NCBI RefSeq assembly: GCF_900142655.1
Contig: NZ_FRBQ01000004.1
Location: 1 to 64,000, forward strand
Reading direction: 5' to 3'
Origin: Phytopseudomonas punonensis
GTDB taxonomy: Bacteria > Pseudomonadota > Gammaproteobacteria > Pseudomonadales > Pseudomonadaceae
Length of the DNA: 64,000 nt
Positions 47,805-58,906 of this stretch are shown here, piece by piece (position 1 is the first letter of the stretch; each line of letters begins with the position of its first letter). The notes beneath the pieces are model-generated. The model did no database searches. It saw only the letters and a list, made by a program, of their open reading frames with translations, and was not told the origin of the DNA. The translations under genes were made by a program, and so were the position numbers.

Positions 47805-48758
47805 TCAGGTCAATATGGAGACCGTCGCCAAGTATTTCAAGGCACGTGGCAGATTGTCGCAATCGAGACTATCCAGCCAGTGCACATTTTCCCAACTACG
47901 CAGCCAGGTGAACTGCCTTTTGGCTAGCTGACGGGTAGCTGTGACACCACGTTCGCGCATCTGCGCCGCGCTTAGCCGCCCCTCCAGGTGATCCCATACC
48001 TGCCGATAGCCCACCGCCCTTATAGACGGCATTTCACTGTGCAAGTCACCTCGCTGATGCAGGCGTTCGACCTCGGCGACAAAGCCCTGTTCCAGCATCA
48101 GATCAAATCGTTGCGCAATTCGTTCGTGGAGAACCTGTCGCTGCGCAGGCGCTATCGCCAACTGGGCGACAGTATAGGGCAAGCCCGGCTGTTGCGAATT
48201 GACTTCACTCTGCTGCGCACGCAATTGCGTCATGGTCATGCCGCTGACCCGAAACACCTCCAGCGCACGAACCAGGCGCTGTGGATCATTGGGGTGGATG
48301 CGTGCTGCCGACTGCGGATCGACCGCCTGCAACTCGGCATGCAGCACCGCCAACCCCTCACGTTCGGCGCGCGCTTCCAGCTCCGCGCGCACCTCGGCAT
48401 CGGCGCCCGGCATATCTGCCAAGCCATCGAGCAAAGCCTTGAAGTACAGCATGGTGCCACCGACCAGCAACGGAATACGCCCGCGCGCGGTGATATCGGC
48501 CATTGCCGCAAGGGCTTCGCGGCGAAACTCGGCAGCCGAATACGCCTCTGCCGGGTCGCGAATGTCCACCAGGTGATGAGGAAACGCCTCGAGGGTGGCC
48601 CGATCCGGCTTTGCCGTGCCGATATCCATACCGCGATAGACCAGTGCCGAGTCCACGCTGATCAGCTCGCAGGGCATCACGCGGGCCAGGGCCAGAGCCA
48701 GGTCGGTCTTGCCGGCCGCAGTCGGGCCCATCAGGAAGATGGCAGGAGGGAAGGACAT
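47805..48758 (-). CDS. miaA: tRNA dimethylallyltransferase MiaA
   Basis: This 317-residue enzyme adds an isopentenyl group to A37 of tRNAs that read codons beginning with U. The phosphate loop [11 protein letters not shown], the [16 protein letters not shown] segment and [14 protein letters not shown] are all typical. It lies between mutL and hfq in the conserved order, 69 bp after mutL. Confidence 0.96.
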   Translation of the reverse strand: MSFPPAIFLMGPTAAGKTDLALALARVMPCELISVDSALVYRGMDIGTAKPDRATLEAFPHHLVDIRDPAEAYSAAEFRREALAAMADITARGRIPLLVGGTMLYFKALLDGLADMPGADAEVRAELEARAEREGLAVLHAELQAVDPQSAARIHPNDPQRLVRALEVFRVSGMTMTQLRAQQSEVNSQQPGLPYTVAQLAIAPAQRQVLHERIAQRFDLMLEQGFVAEVERLHQRGDLHSEMPSIRAVGYRQVWDHLEGRLSAAQMRERGVTATRQLAKRQFTWLRSWENVHWLDSLDCDNLPRALKYLATVSILT

Positions 48759-48827
48759 CGCAATGGCTCAAGTGAACAGCGGAATATTTTTAGGCCGCGG
48801 GCCGCCGATCGCAAGCGCGGCGCCCGT

Positions 48828-50702
48828 TTACTGACCACGCAGGAACAATTTATCCAGCTGATCCAGGCTCATCTGCGTCCAGGTCGGCCGGCCGTGGTTG
48901 CACTGGCCACTGCGCTCGGTCTGCTCCATGTCACGCAGCAAGCCGTTCATTTCCGGCAGCGTCAGGCGGCGATTGGCACGTACCGCACCGTGGCAGGCCA
49001 TGGTGCCGAGCAGCTCATTGAGGTGCGCCTGAATACGATCGCTGGTGCCGTATTCGAGCAGATCGGCGAGTACGTCGCTTACCAGCCGCGTCGCCTCGGC
49101 CTGCTTGAGCAGCGCCGGGATCTGCCGGATGGCCAGGGTTTCCGGGCCCAGGCGCTGCAGCTCGAAGCCCAGCTTCTGAAACCACTGGCCATGTTCCTCG
49201 GCACAATCTGCCTCGCGCTGGCTCACAGCAATGGACTCGGGCACCAGCAGCGGCTGACCGCGCAGCCCTTCGCTAGCCATCGCCACCTTGAGGCGCTCGT
49301 ACATGATCCGCTCATGAGCCGCGTGCATGTCGACAACCACCAGGCCGTGAGCACTTTCAGCAAGAATGTAGATGCCCTTGAGCTGGGCGATGGCGTAGCC
49401 GAGCGGCGGGATATCACCCTGTTGCTCCGGCAATGTAACGGGAGCCGGGCCGGCTGGCATCGGTGCGAAAAACTCGCGATAAACGCCCTGCGCCTCTGCT
49501 GCCGGCAATGGGGAATCGCTGCGCTGCCCCTGATAACCCGCGCCCGGTGAGCGCCACACGGACTCAGCGGGACGCTCAAGCACACTGGCGGACAAGCCCA
49601 TTTCCCCTTGCGGACCAAACTCACCAGCCGCCTGGCCGGTTGGCCGCAATACGCTTTCCACGGCAGCCGGAGTCGCCATCTGACTTTCCGGACGCACCTC
49701 GCCAAGCGCGCGGTGCAGGGTGCCATACAGGAAGTCGTGGACCATGCGCCCTTCGCGGAAACGCACCTCGTGCTTGGTCGGGTGTACGTTGACGTCGACG
49801 GCAGTCGGGTCGATTTCCAGAAACAACACGAAGGTCGGATGGCGACCATTGAACAGCACGTCGCGATAGGCCTGACGAACTGCGTGAGCGACCAGCTTGT
49901 CACGCACCATGCGGCCGTTGACGTAGAAATACTGCAGGTCCGCCTGACTGCGGGAAAAAGTCGGCAACCCAACCCAACCCCACAGATGCAAACCGTTGCG
50001 CTCGATATCGATGGGCAGCGCCTGCTCGAGAAAACCAGCGCTGCATACCGACGCCACGCGCCGGGCGCGGCTGGCATCGTCGTTCGCCTCATGCAGCGAC
50101 AACACGCTCTTGCCATTGTGGCGCAGATGAAAGGCCACATCGAAGCGGGCCAGCGCCAGGCGTTTGATGACCTCCTGCAGGTGATCGAACTCGGTCTTTT
50201 CAGCCTTGAGGAATTTGCGCCGCGCTGGCGTATTGAAGAACAGGTCACGCACTTCAACGGAGGTGCCGATCGGATGCGCAGCCGGCTGGACGCGAGGCTG
50301 CATGTCGCGCCCCTCGGTTTCTACCTGCCAGGCCTGATCTGCATCGGCGGTGCGCGAGGTCAGCGTCAGGCGTGCGACCGAGCTGATCGACGCCAGCGCC
50401 TCACCACGAAAGCCCATGCTCAAGACCTGCTCAAGGTCTTCGAGCTCGCGAATCTTGCTGGTCGCGTGGCGAGCCAGCGCGAGCGGCAGGTCATCAGAGG
50501 CAATACCGCGACCATCGTCGCGCACGCGCAGCAGCTTCACGCCACCCTGCTCGACATCCACTTCGATGCGTTTGGCACCGGAGTCCAGGCTGTTCTCCAA
50601 CAGCTCCTTGGCGACTGACGCCGGGCGTTCGACCACTTCACCGGCGGCGATCTGGTTCGCCAGCCGCGGGCTTAGCAGCTGGATGCGCATCGCTTCACTC
50701 AT
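48828..50702 (-). CDS. mutL: DNA mismatch repair protein MutL
   Basis: This 624-residue protein couples MutS mismatch recognition to strand removal. The GHKL ATPase domain shows the motifs [19 protein letters not shown] (with the catalytic Glu), RVRDDGRGI and [14 protein letters not shown] linker of about 80 variable residues leads to the C-terminal dimerisation domain. The C-terminus keeps a Pseudomonas-type endonuclease-less or endonuclease-like region that I could not settle by eye. It overlaps amiB by four bases. Confidence 0.96.
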   Translation of the reverse strand: MSEAMRIQLLSPRLANQIAAGEVVERPASVAKELLENSLDSGAKRIEVDVEQGGVKLLRVRDDGRGIASDDLPLALARHATSKIRELEDLEQVLSMGFRGEALASISSVARLTLTSRTADADQAWQVETEGRDMQPRVQPAAHPIGTSVEVRDLFFNTPARRKFLKAEKTEFDHLQEVIKRLALARFDVAFHLRHNGKSVLSLHEANDDASRARRVASVCSAGFLEQALPIDIERNGLHLWGWVGLPTFSRSQADLQYFYVNGRMVRDKLVAHAVRQAYRDVLFNGRHPTFVLFLEIDPTAVDVNVHPTKHEVRFREGRMVHDFLYGTLHRALGEVRPESQMATPAAVESVLRPTGQAAGEFGPQGEMGLSASVLERPAESVWRSPGAGYQGQRSDSPLPAAEAQGVYREFFAPMPAGPAPVTLPEQQGDIPPLGYAIAQLKGIYILAESAHGLVVVDMHAAHERIMYERLKVAMASEGLRGQPLLVPESIAVSQREADCAEEHGQWFQKLGFELQRLGPETLAIRQIPALLKQAEATRLVSDVLADLLEYGTSDRIQAHLNELLGTMACHGAVRANRRLTLPEMNGLLRDMEQTERSGQCNHGRPTWTQMSLDQLDKLFLRGQ

Positions 50703-52141
50703 GGCTGTGCAGCCAGCGACGTCGCCGGAATGTGCAGCGTCTGGCCGACCTTGATCACATCGGACTTCAGCGAATTGGCCGTACGCAACGTCGCCAAGCC
50801 AACCTGGTAGCGTTGAGCGATCAACGCCAGGCTTTCGCCGGAAGCTACCACGTGTTCACGCGGCCCCTGGGCGATCTTGCCGTTGTCACGCAACCAGGCG
50901 ATGTAGGTGCCAGGCGGCGGATTCTGTTCGAAGAACTGCTTCACGCCGGTGACGATTGAGCGCGAAAGGCTCTGCTGGTGGGCCGCCGAATGCAGTTTTC
51001 GCGCCTCGCTCGGGTTGGAGATGAAGCCGGTTTCTACCAGGATCGAAGGAATATCAGGCGACTTCAGCACCATGAAACCGGCTTGCTCGACACGGCGTTT
51101 GTGCAGCGGTGTGACCTGGCCCATCTGCCCAAGCACCTTCTGCCCAACATTGAGGCTGGAGGACAGCGAAGCGGTCATCGACAGATCGAGCAGCACGCCG
51201 GCGAGCATCCGATCCTTGTCTTCGAGGCTGACGTTACCGGCACCACCGATCAGGTCGGACTGGTTCTCGGCGTCTGCCAACCAACGCGCGGTTTCCGAAG
51301 TGGCGCCGCGGTCGGACAGCGCATACACCGACGCGCCAAAGGCTGCCGCACGTGGCGCGGCATCGGCGTGAATGGACACAAACAGATCGGCACCTTTCTT
51401 ACGGGCGATCTCGGTGCGTTTGCGCAGCGGGATGAAGTAGTCGCCGGTACGTACCAGCTCTGCACGGAAACCTTTCTGGGCGTTTACCTGGCGCTGCAGT
51501 TCCTTGGCGATCGACAGGGTCACGTTCTTCTCGACCTGCCCCTTGGTCGGACCGAGGGCACCCGGGTCTTCACCACCGTGGCCAGCATCGATGGCGATCA
51601 CGATATCGCGCTTACCGCCGGGAACCGGGGCCAGCTTGGGCGGCGCCTGGGTCGGCGTAACGGGCACCGGCGGCGCGCTGGCCGTGGTTGTAGAAGGAAG
51701 GCTCGGCGCGGCATCGGACGCCTGATCGAACAGGTCGACCACCAGGCGGTTGCCGTACTGCTGATTGGGCGCGAGGGTAAAGCTCTTCGGCGTCACCTGC
51801 GAAGACAGGTCGATCACCACACGCAGATCTTCCGGGGTACGCTGCGCCGAACGCACAGCTGTTATCGGTGTGTTGCTCAGCGCCAGTTTGTCCAGCGGCG
51901 TAACCAGCTTGGCGCCACTGATATCGATGACGATACGATCAGGCGCGGTCAGGGTGAACACACTGTGCTGCACCGGCCCGGACAGGTCGAAAACCAGACG
52001 CGTGTTGTCTGGCGCCCGCCAGAGGCGAACGCTGCGCACATCCGACGCGGCCCATACGTCGGCAGCCATAGCCGCCAACATCAGCCCGACCGCGATCATT
52101 CGCGCGCCTATGCGCATACCCGCCCCCACTCTATTCTTCAT
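50699..52141 (-). CDS. amiB: N-acetylmuramoyl-L-alanine amidase AmiB
   Basis: This 480-residue periplasmic zinc enzyme cuts the peptide from peptidoglycan to separate daughter cells. It has a signal peptide (about 1–33), an AMIN domain (about 35–135, binding wall or septum), a proline/threonine-rich linker, an Amidase_3 catalytic domain (about 185–405; [16 protein letters not shown] holds a zinc His and Glu) and one LysM domain at the C-terminus ([16 protein letters not shown]). The ATG overlaps the tsaE stop codon by four bases. Confidence 0.95.
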   Translation of the reverse strand: MKNRVGAGMRIGARMIAVGLMLAAMAADVWAASDVRSVRLWRAPDNTRLVFDLSGPVQHSVFTLTAPDRIVIDISGAKLVTPLDKLALSNTPITAVRSAQRTPEDLRVVIDLSSQVTPKSFTLAPNQQYGNRLVVDLFDQASDAAPSLPSTTTASAPPVPVTPTQAPPKLAPVPGGKRDIVIAIDAGHGGEDPGALGPTKGQVEKNVTLSIAKELQRQVNAQKGFRAELVRTGDYFIPLRKRTEIARKKGADLFVSIHADAAPRAAAFGASVYALSDRGATSETARWLADAENQSDLIGGAGNVSLEDKDRMLAGVLLDLSMTASLSSSLNVGQKVLGQMGQVTPLHKRRVEQAGFMVLKSPDIPSILVETGFISNPSEARKLHSAAHQQSLSRSIVTGVKQFFEQNPPPGTYIAWLRDNGKIAQGPREHVVASGESLALIAQRYQVGLATLRTANSLKSDVIKVGQTLHIPATSLAAQP

Positions 52142-52605
52142 GCTCCAGCTGCCAAAACGGCACACCAGCTTTCACCCTTCGCACCATGACTGCGAAGCAG
52201 CAGCGACCGGCCACCGGCTCGCGGGCTAATGGTAATGTCCAGGTCGGCCTTTGGCAAAACGCCTGCGCCGCGCTGTGGCCATTCAATCAGGCACAAAGCA
52301 TCGCCTTCGAAGTAATCGCGAATACCGAGAAACTCCAGCTCCTCGGGATCGACCAGGCGATAGAGGTCGAAATGGAAGGCGCGAATTTCGCCAATCTCGT
52401 AAGGCTCGACCAGGGTAAAGGTTGGGCTCTTGACTGCACCCTGGTGCCCGAGCCCGCGCAGCATGCCGCGCGACAGCGTGGTTTTGCCGGCGCCCAGATC
52501 ACCTTCAAGGTAAATCACGCCGCGCCCCGCAGTGGCCGCAGCAATGCGCGCGCCGAGCGCCAGCATGGCGTCTTCATCGGCGGCGAACAGTTCTAATTCC
52601 GACAA
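52138..52605 (-). CDS. tsaE: tRNA threonylcarbamoyladenosine ATPase TsaE
   Basis: This 155-residue ATPase supports TsaB and TsaD in making t6A37 in tRNAs that read ANN codons. The phosphate loop is [24 protein letters not shown] and [19 protein letters not shown] are typical. TTG 52605 is chosen because CAGGAG lies about eight bases upstream and orthologues begin near this serine; an upstream GTG (52644) would add thirteen residues. The start lies 13 bases inside the end of nnr. Confidence 0.93.
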   Translation of the reverse strand: MSELELFAADEDAMLALGARIAAATAGRGVIYLEGDLGAGKTTLSRGMLRGLGHQGAVKSPTFTLVEPYEIGEIRAFHFDLYRLVDPEELEFLGIRDYFEGDALCLIEWPQRGAGVLPKADLDITISPRAGGRSLLLRSHGAKGESWCAVLAAGA

Positions 52606-54092
52606 GCGGCTCGCTCCTGTAACAAATGACGGATAGCGTCGCACAGATCGCCCGCCACCAGACCATTTCCTTTATATGCCAGTGATTCACCCGCGCAGGC
52701 ATGAACCCAGACACCAAGACTGGCGGCATTCCAGGCACTGCAACCCTGAGCGATCAACGCGCCGATCAATCCGGCCAGCACATCGCCCAGACCGGCGCCG
52801 GCCATCACCGGGTCACCACGATCACAGACCAGCAGCTGGCCAGCAGGATTCGCGACGAGCGTGCCAGCACCTTTAAGCACGCAGACCACGTCATAACGCT
52901 GGGCCAGCACCCTGGCCGCGGCCGGTCGATCCGCCTGCAGCGCCGCTGTCGAGATGCCCAGCAAGCATGCCGCTTCGCCGGGGTGCGGGGTGATGACGCC
53001 GCCGGCAGCTATACGCACCGCCCCCGCGGCCAGCAGATTGAGCGCGTCGGCATCCCATACCTGGGCGCTGCCAGAGGCAGCTGCGGCCGACAGCAGGCTG
53101 CGGCCCCAGGGGGCTAGGCCAAGCCCGGGGCCGACGACCCACACCGTGATCGTGTCAGCCAGGGCATGCAGCTGATTGGCTGAGGCAACCGCCAGGCTCA
53201 TCACTTCCGGCAGGCGGGCTTGCGCTGCGGCTACATGCTCGGCACGGGTGGCCAGCGACACCATGCCCGCACCACTGCGCAATGCGCTTTGTGCCGACAA
53301 CAGCGCCGCGCCGCCGGTGGCGTGGTCGCCGCCGACTACTAGCACATGACCGAGCTGGCCTTTATGGGTGGTTGGCTGGCGTACCGGCACCTGCGGCAGA
53401 ACATCACCTGCCAGACGCCGTGCAGCAGATTGCTGACTCGATACGATCGTGGAATCGGCTTGTAATGAATCGAACACCAGGTGACCGACATGATCGAGTG
53501 CCGCGCCGACGTACAGGCCGAGCTTCAAGCCAATCAGGGTGACGGTGAGCTGCGCCTTTACCGCCGCGCCAAGCACCTGCCCGGTATCGGCACAAATCCC
53601 CGACGGAATATCTACCGCCAACACGGGGCAGCCACTGCGGTTGATCCATTCGATGACCGCCGCATACGGCTCGCGCACCTCGCCACTGAGGCCGGTACCG
53701 AGCAACGCGTCGATCACAACACCGCGTACTTCGCAGCCCTCGCTCCAGGCAAGCACCTCAACGCCGGCCGCCACGGCCTCGTCGTGCGCCAGTGCAGCAT
53801 CCCCCTGCAGACGGCCTGACTCGCTGACAGCCAGAATCTGTACCTGCCAGCCGGCACGCTTTGCCAGCGCTCCCACCAGGTAACCGTCGCCGGCATTATT
53901 GCCCTGCCCGGCCAGCACGGTCACGGCGCCAGCGTCAGGCCACTCGCGGCGCAGAGCCCGCCAAATGGCATGGGCGGCACGGCCCATCAGCTCGAAACCG
54001 GGCGTACCGGCAGCGATCAGCGCAGCATCCAGCGCCCGCACCTGATCAGCGCTGTAGAGCGCGAGAGGAAGATCGTCTGATGAATGCCGCAT
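52593..54092 (-). CDS. nnr: Bifunctional NAD(P)H-hydrate epimerase/dehydratase Nnr
   Basis: This 499-residue enzyme repairs hydrated NADH and NADPH. The N-terminal YjeF-type epimerase (about 1–215) has the [13 protein letters not shown] loop and [15 protein letters not shown], and the C-terminal ADP-dependent dehydratase (about 230–490) has [25 protein letters not shown] and [18 protein letters not shown] lies before the ATG. It diverges from queG across 58 bp. Confidence 0.95.
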   Translation of the reverse strand: MRHSSDDLPLALYSADQVRALDAALIAAGTPGFELMGRAAHAIWRALRREWPDAGAVTVLAGQGNNAGDGYLVGALAKRAGWQVQILAVSESGRLQGDAALAHDEAVAAGVEVLAWSEGCEVRGVVIDALLGTGLSGEVREPYAAVIEWINRSGCPVLAVDIPSGICADTGQVLGAAVKAQLTVTLIGLKLGLYVGAALDHVGHLVFDSLQADSTIVSSQQSAARRLAGDVLPQVPVRQPTTHKGQLGHVLVVGGDHATGGAALLSAQSALRSGAGMVSLATRAEHVAAAQARLPEVMSLAVASANQLHALADTITVWVVGPGLGLAPWGRSLLSAAAASGSAQVWDADALNLLAAGAVRIAAGGVITPHPGEAACLLGISTAALQADRPAAARVLAQRYDVVCVLKGAGTLVANPAGQLLVCDRGDPVMAGAGLGDVLAGLIGALIAQGCSAWNAASLGVWVHACAGESLAYKGNGLVAGDLCDAIRHLLQERAACRN

Positions 54093-54150
54093 GCCTGAGC
54101 TCCAATGTCTGGCAGAATTATACGCCGCCTACTGCAGATTCCCGCCCAGC

Positions 54151-55221
54151 ATGACCGACGCCACCCTCGACCTCGACAGCCTCGCCCAGTCCATCAAGGA
54201 CTGGGGCCGTGAGCTGGGTTTCCAGCAGGTGGGCATCAGCGGCCTGGAACTGGGCGAGCACGAAGCCCACCTGCAACGCTGGCTGGATGCGGGCTATCAA
54301 GGCGAGATGGACTATATGGCCGCGCATGGCCGCAAACGTTCACATCCCGATGAGTTGGTGCCCGGCACTCTGCGCGTGGTGTCGCTGCGCATGGACTACC
54401 TGCCCGGCGACACGCAGATGGCGCAGCGCCTGCAGGAGCCGGAAAAAGCCTATGTGTCGCGCTACGCCCTCGGTCGTGATTACCACAAGCTGATCCGCAA
54501 ACGCCTGCAACAGCTGGCCGAACGCATCCAGCAGGCCATCGGGCCATTCGGCTATCGCGCCTTCGTCGACAGCGCGCCAGTGCTGGAAAAGGCTATCGCC
54601 GAACAGGCGGGCCTCGGCTGGATCGGCAAGAACACGCTGGTGCTCAACCGCAAGGCCGGCAGTTACTTCTTTCTCGGCGAGCTGTTCGTCGACATCCCGC
54701 TGCCCGAGGACGCGCCCCACGCCAGCGAACACTGCGGGCGCTGCAGCGCCTGCCTGGACATCTGCCCGACCGCCGCCTTCGTCGGCCCCTATGTGCTGGA
54801 TGCACGGCGCTGCATTTCCTACCTGACCATCGAGCTGAAAGGCCCCATTCCCGAAGACTTGCGCGCGCCCATCGGCAACCGCGTGTTCGGCTGCGATGAT
54901 TGCCAGATGGTTTGCCCCTGGAACCGTTTCGCCAAAGCCACCGAACAGGGCGACTTCCAGCCGCGGCACAGCCTGGACAATGCCGAGCTGGCCGAGCTGT
55001 TTCGCTGGAGCGAGGAGGAGTTTCTCAGCCGCACCGAGGGCTCGCCGCTGCGCCGCGCCGGTTACGAGCGCTGGCTGCGCAACCTGGCTGTGGGCCTGGG
55101 CAACGCGCCGTCGAGCATCCCCGTGCTGGAGGCACTGGAAGCACGCCGTGAGTATCCGTCGGAGCTGGTGCGCGAGCATGTGCAGTGGGCGCTGGAACAA
55201 CACGCCCAGCGCCAGAACTGA
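54151..55221 (+). CDS. queG: Epoxyqueuosine reductase QueG
   Basis: This 356-residue cobalamin- and iron-sulfur-dependent enzyme makes queuosine from epoxyqueuosine in tRNA. Two [4Fe-4S] sites are visible: CGRCSACLDICPTAAF and GCDDCQMVCPWN. The C-terminal helices are of HEAT type. ATG 54151 is preferred over an in-frame ATG at 54091 that would lie at the edge of nnr. No strong ribosome binding site was seen. Confidence 0.95.
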   Translation: MTDATLDLDSLAQSIKDWGRELGFQQVGISGLELGEHEAHLQRWLDAGYQGEMDYMAAHGRKRSHPDELVPGTLRVVSLRMDYLPGDTQMAQRLQEPEKAYVSRYALGRDYHKLIRKRLQQLAERIQQAIGPFGYRAFVDSAPVLEKAIAEQAGLGWIGKNTLVLNRKAGSYFFLGELFVDIPLPEDAPHASEHCGRCSACLDICPTAAFVGPYVLDARRCISYLTIELKGPIPEDLRAPIGNRVFGCDDCQMVCPWNRFAKATEQGDFQPRHSLDNAELAELFRWSEEEFLSRTEGSPLRRAGYERWLRNLAVGLGNAPSSIPVLEALEARREYPSELVREHVQWALEQHAQRQN

Positions 55222-55231
55222 TTCAGCTCAA

Positions 55232-55305
55232 TAGCCTGGGTCGAGCGCAGCGATACCCAGCTTTTCGCAGCTTTCCCGGGGTATGCCTATGGCGACCCCG
55301 GGCTA
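55232..55305. repeat. Palindromic intergenic sequence between queG and orn
   Basis: TAGCCTGGGT near the left end faces ACCCCGGGCTA at the right, and inside them CTGGGT/ACCCAG and CCCGGGGT/ACCCCGGG form two stems. It resembles dispersed GGGCTA-type repeats, but only this copy is in the window. It separates convergent genes and may terminate both. Confidence 0.45.
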
Positions 55306-55322
55306 CGACGCAATTGCAGCCT

Positions 55323-55865
55323 TCAGACCTTCAGCAGGTGCTGGCGGTAGTACTTGAGCTCGGCGATGGACTCGCGGATATCGTCAAGCGCCTGGTGCGT
55401 GCCGGTTTTCACGAACCCTTCCTTGACGCCTGGCGCCCAGCGCTCGGCAAGAATCTTCAGGGTCGAAACGTCCAGGTAGCGATAGTGGAAGTAGGCTTCC
55501 AGCGCCGGCATGTACCTGTAGAGAAAGCGACGATCCTGGCCGATGCTGTTGCCGCAGATCGGCGACTTGCCCTTAGGCACCCACTTTTCCAGAAACGCGA
55601 TGGTCTGCGCTTCGGCTTCAGCCTGGCTGATCTTGCTTTCGCGCACGCGCTGGGTCAGGCCGCTTTCGCCATGAGTGCGGGTGTTCCACTCATCCATGGC
55701 CGCCAGGCGCTCGTCGCTCTGGTGCACGGCAATCACCGGGCCTTCGGCCAGCACGTTGAGCTCGGTATCGGTGACGATGGTCGCCATCTCGATGATGACG
55801 TCCGTTTCAGGATCCAGCCCGGTCATTTCCAGGTCGATCCAGATCAGATTCTGTGGGTTCTGCAT
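55323..55865 (-). CDS. orn: Oligoribonuclease
   Basis: This 180-residue DEDDh exonuclease clears two-residue RNAs, including pGpG from cyclic di-GMP breakdown, which ties it to the nicD gene product. Motif ExoI is [10 protein letters not shown], with further acidic residues in SIGQDRRFL and the [11 protein letters not shown] motif at the end. GAGGAG lies before ATG 55865. It is convergent with queG. Confidence 0.97.
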   Translation of the reverse strand: MQNPQNLIWIDLEMTGLDPETDVIIEMATIVTDTELNVLAEGPVIAVHQSDERLAAMDEWNTRTHGESGLTQRVRESKISQAEAEAQTIAFLEKWVPKGKSPICGNSIGQDRRFLYRYMPALEAYFHYRYLDVSTLKILAERWAPGVKEGFVKTGTHQALDDIRESIAELKYYRQHLLKV

Positions 55866-55893
55866 GCTGCGCTCCTCTAATAGGCCTGACATT

Positions 55894-56685
55894 CTAGCCA
55901 ATCTCCCAGAGCAGCAGGCGCGAATTGCGCCAGTCTTTCAGCTCCACGACACGCTGCGGCGCTACGCCAGGGATTTCGAAGGTATTGCTGATCAGCCAGG
56001 CGTTTTTCGGCAGCTCCCCGCGAGCTTTGTCCCAAAGTGCTGGCATCGGCGCAGGCGATAAAAAGCAGTAAGCGACATCGATGGTGCTCAGGTCGGTGCG
56101 CCACAGGTTCTGATAGCGAATCCGGCAGTTGCGCTGAGCGACACAGCGCAGCCAGGCGATGGCGAAGGACAGCGGCGCGGTTTCTACCCCCACGAACTGC
56201 GCCTGTGGAAAACGTCGCGCCAGCCACATCAAGGTGCCTGCTGGGCCGCAACCGAGATCGACTAAAGTGAAGCGCTCGCCGCGGCCTTCGAGCAGGCAGG
56301 CCAGTGCATGGCGAGTACCGGCGCCGGTCAGGTAAAGCGGCACGCGCTCGCCGAAGCTGTTCCAGTTGAGCAACAGCAGCAGCAGAAAACCGAGCAGAAA
56401 TAGCCAGGAGGGCAAAGGTGCGCCGCTGGCCAGCAGCAACCCGGGCACGAACAGCAGGTTCAGCCACCACCACCAGCGCGAAAGCCCCAGCCAGCGCGCC
56501 AGGCTTGCAGCCAGCAGGCCATGCAACAGCCCGGCAGCCAGCGGGCTGGGCCGGAACGCCGACAGATGCGCAGCTGCGACAATCGCCAAACCTATGACGA
56601 AGGTAACGACGACCTGGATGATCAGGGCCAATAAGGCGGGGTAACGTTCGCCCAAGCGGTGCAACGCGCGTTGAAAAACTGCCAT
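55894..56685 (-). CDS. Membrane-anchored SAM-dependent methyltransferase
   Basis: This 263-residue protein has four hydrophobic segments in its first 110 residues (about 17–40, 46–65, 70–87, 92–107) followed by a class I methyltransferase domain with motif [20 protein letters not shown] at about 141–159 and the acidic [14 protein letters not shown] next to it. It lies between orn and rsgA, which are adjacent in PAO1 from memory. ATG 56685 is used; a long upstream extension is a shadow of rsgA. The lipid or membrane substrate is unknown. The presence of real domain motifs argues against a chance frame. Confidence 0.75.
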   Translation of the reverse strand: MAVFQRALHRLGERYPALLALIIQVVVTFVIGLAIVAAAHLSAFRPSPLAAGLLHGLLAASLARWLGLSRWWWWLNLLFVPGLLLASGAPLPSWLFLLGFLLLLLLNWNSFGERVPLYLTGAGTRHALACLLEGRGERFTLVDLGCGPAGTLMWLARRFPQAQFVGVETAPLSFAIAWLRCVAQRNCRIRYQNLWRTDLSTIDVAYCFLSPAPMPALWDKARGELPKNAWLISNTFEIPGVAPQRVVELKDWRNSRLLLWEIG

Positions 56686-56803
56686 GCCGACAGAGCTCGC
56701 TGAAAGACGGTTGGCCAGTTTAGCTTCAGCATCTGCAAATTGCCGCCCCATCAGCCGTGCTAGAATCGCTGCCATTTCAAGCGCAGCACAACTCGGAAGT
56801 CTC

Positions 56804-57835
56804 ATGGCCAAACGCCAACTCAACCGCCGGCAAAACTGGCGCATCGAAAAAATCCAGGGCGAGCGCGCCGCTCGCGCTGCCAAGCGCGAGTCCCGCGTGG
56901 TGGAAACCCTGGAAGGTGGCGACCTGGGCCCGGAGCAGACAGGCCTGGTGATCGCCCACTTCGGCGTGCAGGTGGAAGTCGAAGCCACCGACGGCGAGCT
57001 GAATGGCCAGATATTCCGCTGCCACCTGCGCGCCAACCTGCCAACCCTGGTAACCGGCGACCGTGTGGTATGGCGCCCTGGCAACCAGGGCATCGGCGTA
57101 ATCGTTGCCCAGCTGCCCCGCGATACCGAACTGTGCCGACCGGATACCCGCGGCCAGTTGAAACCAGTGGCCGCCAACGTCGATTTGATCGTTATCGTCT
57201 TCGCGCCACTGCCCGAACCGCACGCCAACCTGATCGACCGTTACCTGGTTGCTGCCGAACATGCCGGCATCCGCCCGCTGTTGTTGCTCAACAAGGCCGA
57301 CCTGATTGACGCACAGAACGAAACCGCGCTGAACGCCCTGCTCGGCGTTTACCGCCAGCTGGGTTATCCGCTGCTGGAAGTGTCCGCGCTGGAAGGCGAT
57401 GGCATGGAGCTGCTCAAGAAGCAGCTCGACGGCAATATCAGCGTGTTCGTCGGCCAGTCCGGCGTGGGCAAATCGTCGCTGGTCAACAGCCTGCTGCCGG
57501 GCGTCGATACCCGCGTCGGGGCGCTGTCCGAGCTGACTGGCAAGGGCACGCACACCACCACCACGGCCCGGCTGTTTCACTTCCCGGGTGGCGGTCAGCT
57601 GATCGACTCACCGGGTATCCGTGAGTTTGGCCTGGTGCACGTCAGCCGTGACGATGTGGAAGCGGGCTTCATCGAGTTTGCCGACCTGCTCGGCCACTGC
57701 CGCTTCCGCGACTGCAAGCATGACCGCGAGCCAGGTTGCGCGCTGCTGAAGGCGCTTGAAGATGGGCGGATTCAACCGCAGCGGATGAACAGCTACCGAC
57801 ACATTCTGGCCAGCCTGCCAGAACCCGAGTATTGA
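56804..57835 (+). CDS. rsgA: Small ribosomal subunit biogenesis GTPase RsgA
   Basis: This 343-residue circularly permuted GTPase checks late 30S assembly. The N-terminal OB fold (about 60–120) is followed by a G domain with G4 (NKAD) before G1 ([10 protein letters not shown]) and G3 (DSPGI), the expected permuted order. A zinc site [15 protein letters not shown] is near the end. ATG 56804 gives [10 protein letters not shown], matching orthologues. It diverges from the methyltransferase. Confidence 0.96.
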   Translation: MAKRQLNRRQNWRIEKIQGERAARAAKRESRVVETLEGGDLGPEQTGLVIAHFGVQVEVEATDGELNGQIFRCHLRANLPTLVTGDRVVWRPGNQGIGVIVAQLPRDTELCRPDTRGQLKPVAANVDLIVIVFAPLPEPHANLIDRYLVAAEHAGIRPLLLLNKADLIDAQNETALNALLGVYRQLGYPLLEVSALEGDGMELLKKQLDGNISVFVGQSGVGKSSLVNSLLPGVDTRVGALSELTGKGTHTTTTARLFHFPGGGQLIDSPGIREFGLVHVSRDDVEAGFIEFADLLGHCRFRDCKHDREPGCALLKALEDGRIQPQRMNSYRHILASLPEPEY

Positions 57836-57866
57836 TCTGGTCCGCACGCGCTGGCGTGCGAGCCGA

Positions 57867-58901
57867 TCACTCCTTCGGCTGATCCATCTTCAACGTGCCG
57901 TCCTCGAAGATGTTCAGCTTCTCGCGTACCTGATCACTGGACAGCGGCGCTGCGGTAGGCGCCGCGCCTGAAGCAGCGCCTGTATCACCGAAAGGCGCAC
58001 CCGGCGCGGGATCCGGCGCCAGCGCACCACCGCCCTGCTCGCCTTCGATGTTGCGCTGCGCCTTCTTGGTCAACACTACGATATCGATACGCCGGTTCAC
58101 CGGGTTGAACGGATCGTCACGGTCGAATAGCGCCGACGAGGCATAGCCGACTACGCGCGCCACCTGCGCATCGTCATAGCCGGCAGCGATCAGTACGCGC
58201 CGCGCCGCGTTGGCACGGTTTGCCGACAGTTCCCAGTTGCCGAAACCACCGGCGCCGGCAAAAGGTTTGGCATCCGTGTGGCCGCTGATGCTGATCTTGT
58301 TGGGCACCGCCTTGATGGTCTCGGTCAGGGCGAACAGGATGTCTTCGAAGTACGGCTGCAACTGCGCGCTACCGAGGGCGAACATCGGTCGATTCTCGGC
58401 ATCGACGATCTGGATACGCAGACCATCCTGGGTGATTTCGAAGAGGATCTGATCCTTGAAACGCTGCAGCTGTGGATCCTGCTCGACCTTGTTCTGCAAC
58501 TCCTGCAACAGCAGCTCCAGGCGCTCGCGCTCGACCTCTTCGGCCTTGGCTTCGGCCTGCTCGGCATCCAGTTCCGCAGGGTCTTTAGGATCGGTATCCG
58601 CCTGATCGCCCGGCGCCTCTTGGGGCTGTTCGTTGAGGGTGCGATCTGGCGACGGTGTCGGCGAGCCGCCAAGATCGATCACGTAGGGGCTCGCACTCTC
58701 GGAAAAGCCGATGGGATCTTTGAAGTAACCGGAGATCAACTTCTTCTGTTCGGGCGTGGCCGAGGACATCAGCCACATCACCATGAAGAACGCCATCATC
58801 GCCGTGGCGAAGTCGGCGAAGGCGATCTTCCAGGCGCCACCATGGTGGCCGCCGGCAACCTTCTTGACCCGCTTGACGATAATCGGCTGGTTGTTTTCCA
58901 T
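57867..58901 (-). CDS. motB: Flagellar stator protein MotB
   Basis: This 344-residue stator subunit anchors MotA to the wall. The single transmembrane helix (about 28–48) holds the proton-binding Asp30 in FADFATAMM. A plug and acidic helix (about 95–140) precede the OmpA-like peptidoglycan domain (about 180–290, ISGHTDAKPF and NRRIDIVVL). It follows motA by five bases. Confidence 0.95.
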   Translation of the reverse strand: MENNQPIIVKRVKKVAGGHHGGAWKIAFADFATAMMAFFMVMWLMSSATPEQKKLISGYFKDPIGFSESASPYVIDLGGSPTPSPDRTLNEQPQEAPGDQADTDPKDPAELDAEQAEAKAEEVERERLELLLQELQNKVEQDPQLQRFKDQILFEITQDGLRIQIVDAENRPMFALGSAQLQPYFEDILFALTETIKAVPNKISISGHTDAKPFAGAGGFGNWELSANRANAARRVLIAAGYDDAQVARVVGYASSALFDRDDPFNPVNRRIDIVVLTKKAQRNIEGEQGGGALAPDPAPGAPFGDTGAASGAAPTAAPLSSDQVREKLNIFEDGTLKMDQPKE

Positions 58902-58906
58902 GGTAC

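Noticed and set aside
55894..57228. A 444-residue version of the membrane methyltransferase
   Set aside because: The first 181 residues are antisense to rsgA and unlike any family; the ATG at 56685 begins the hydrophobic domain.
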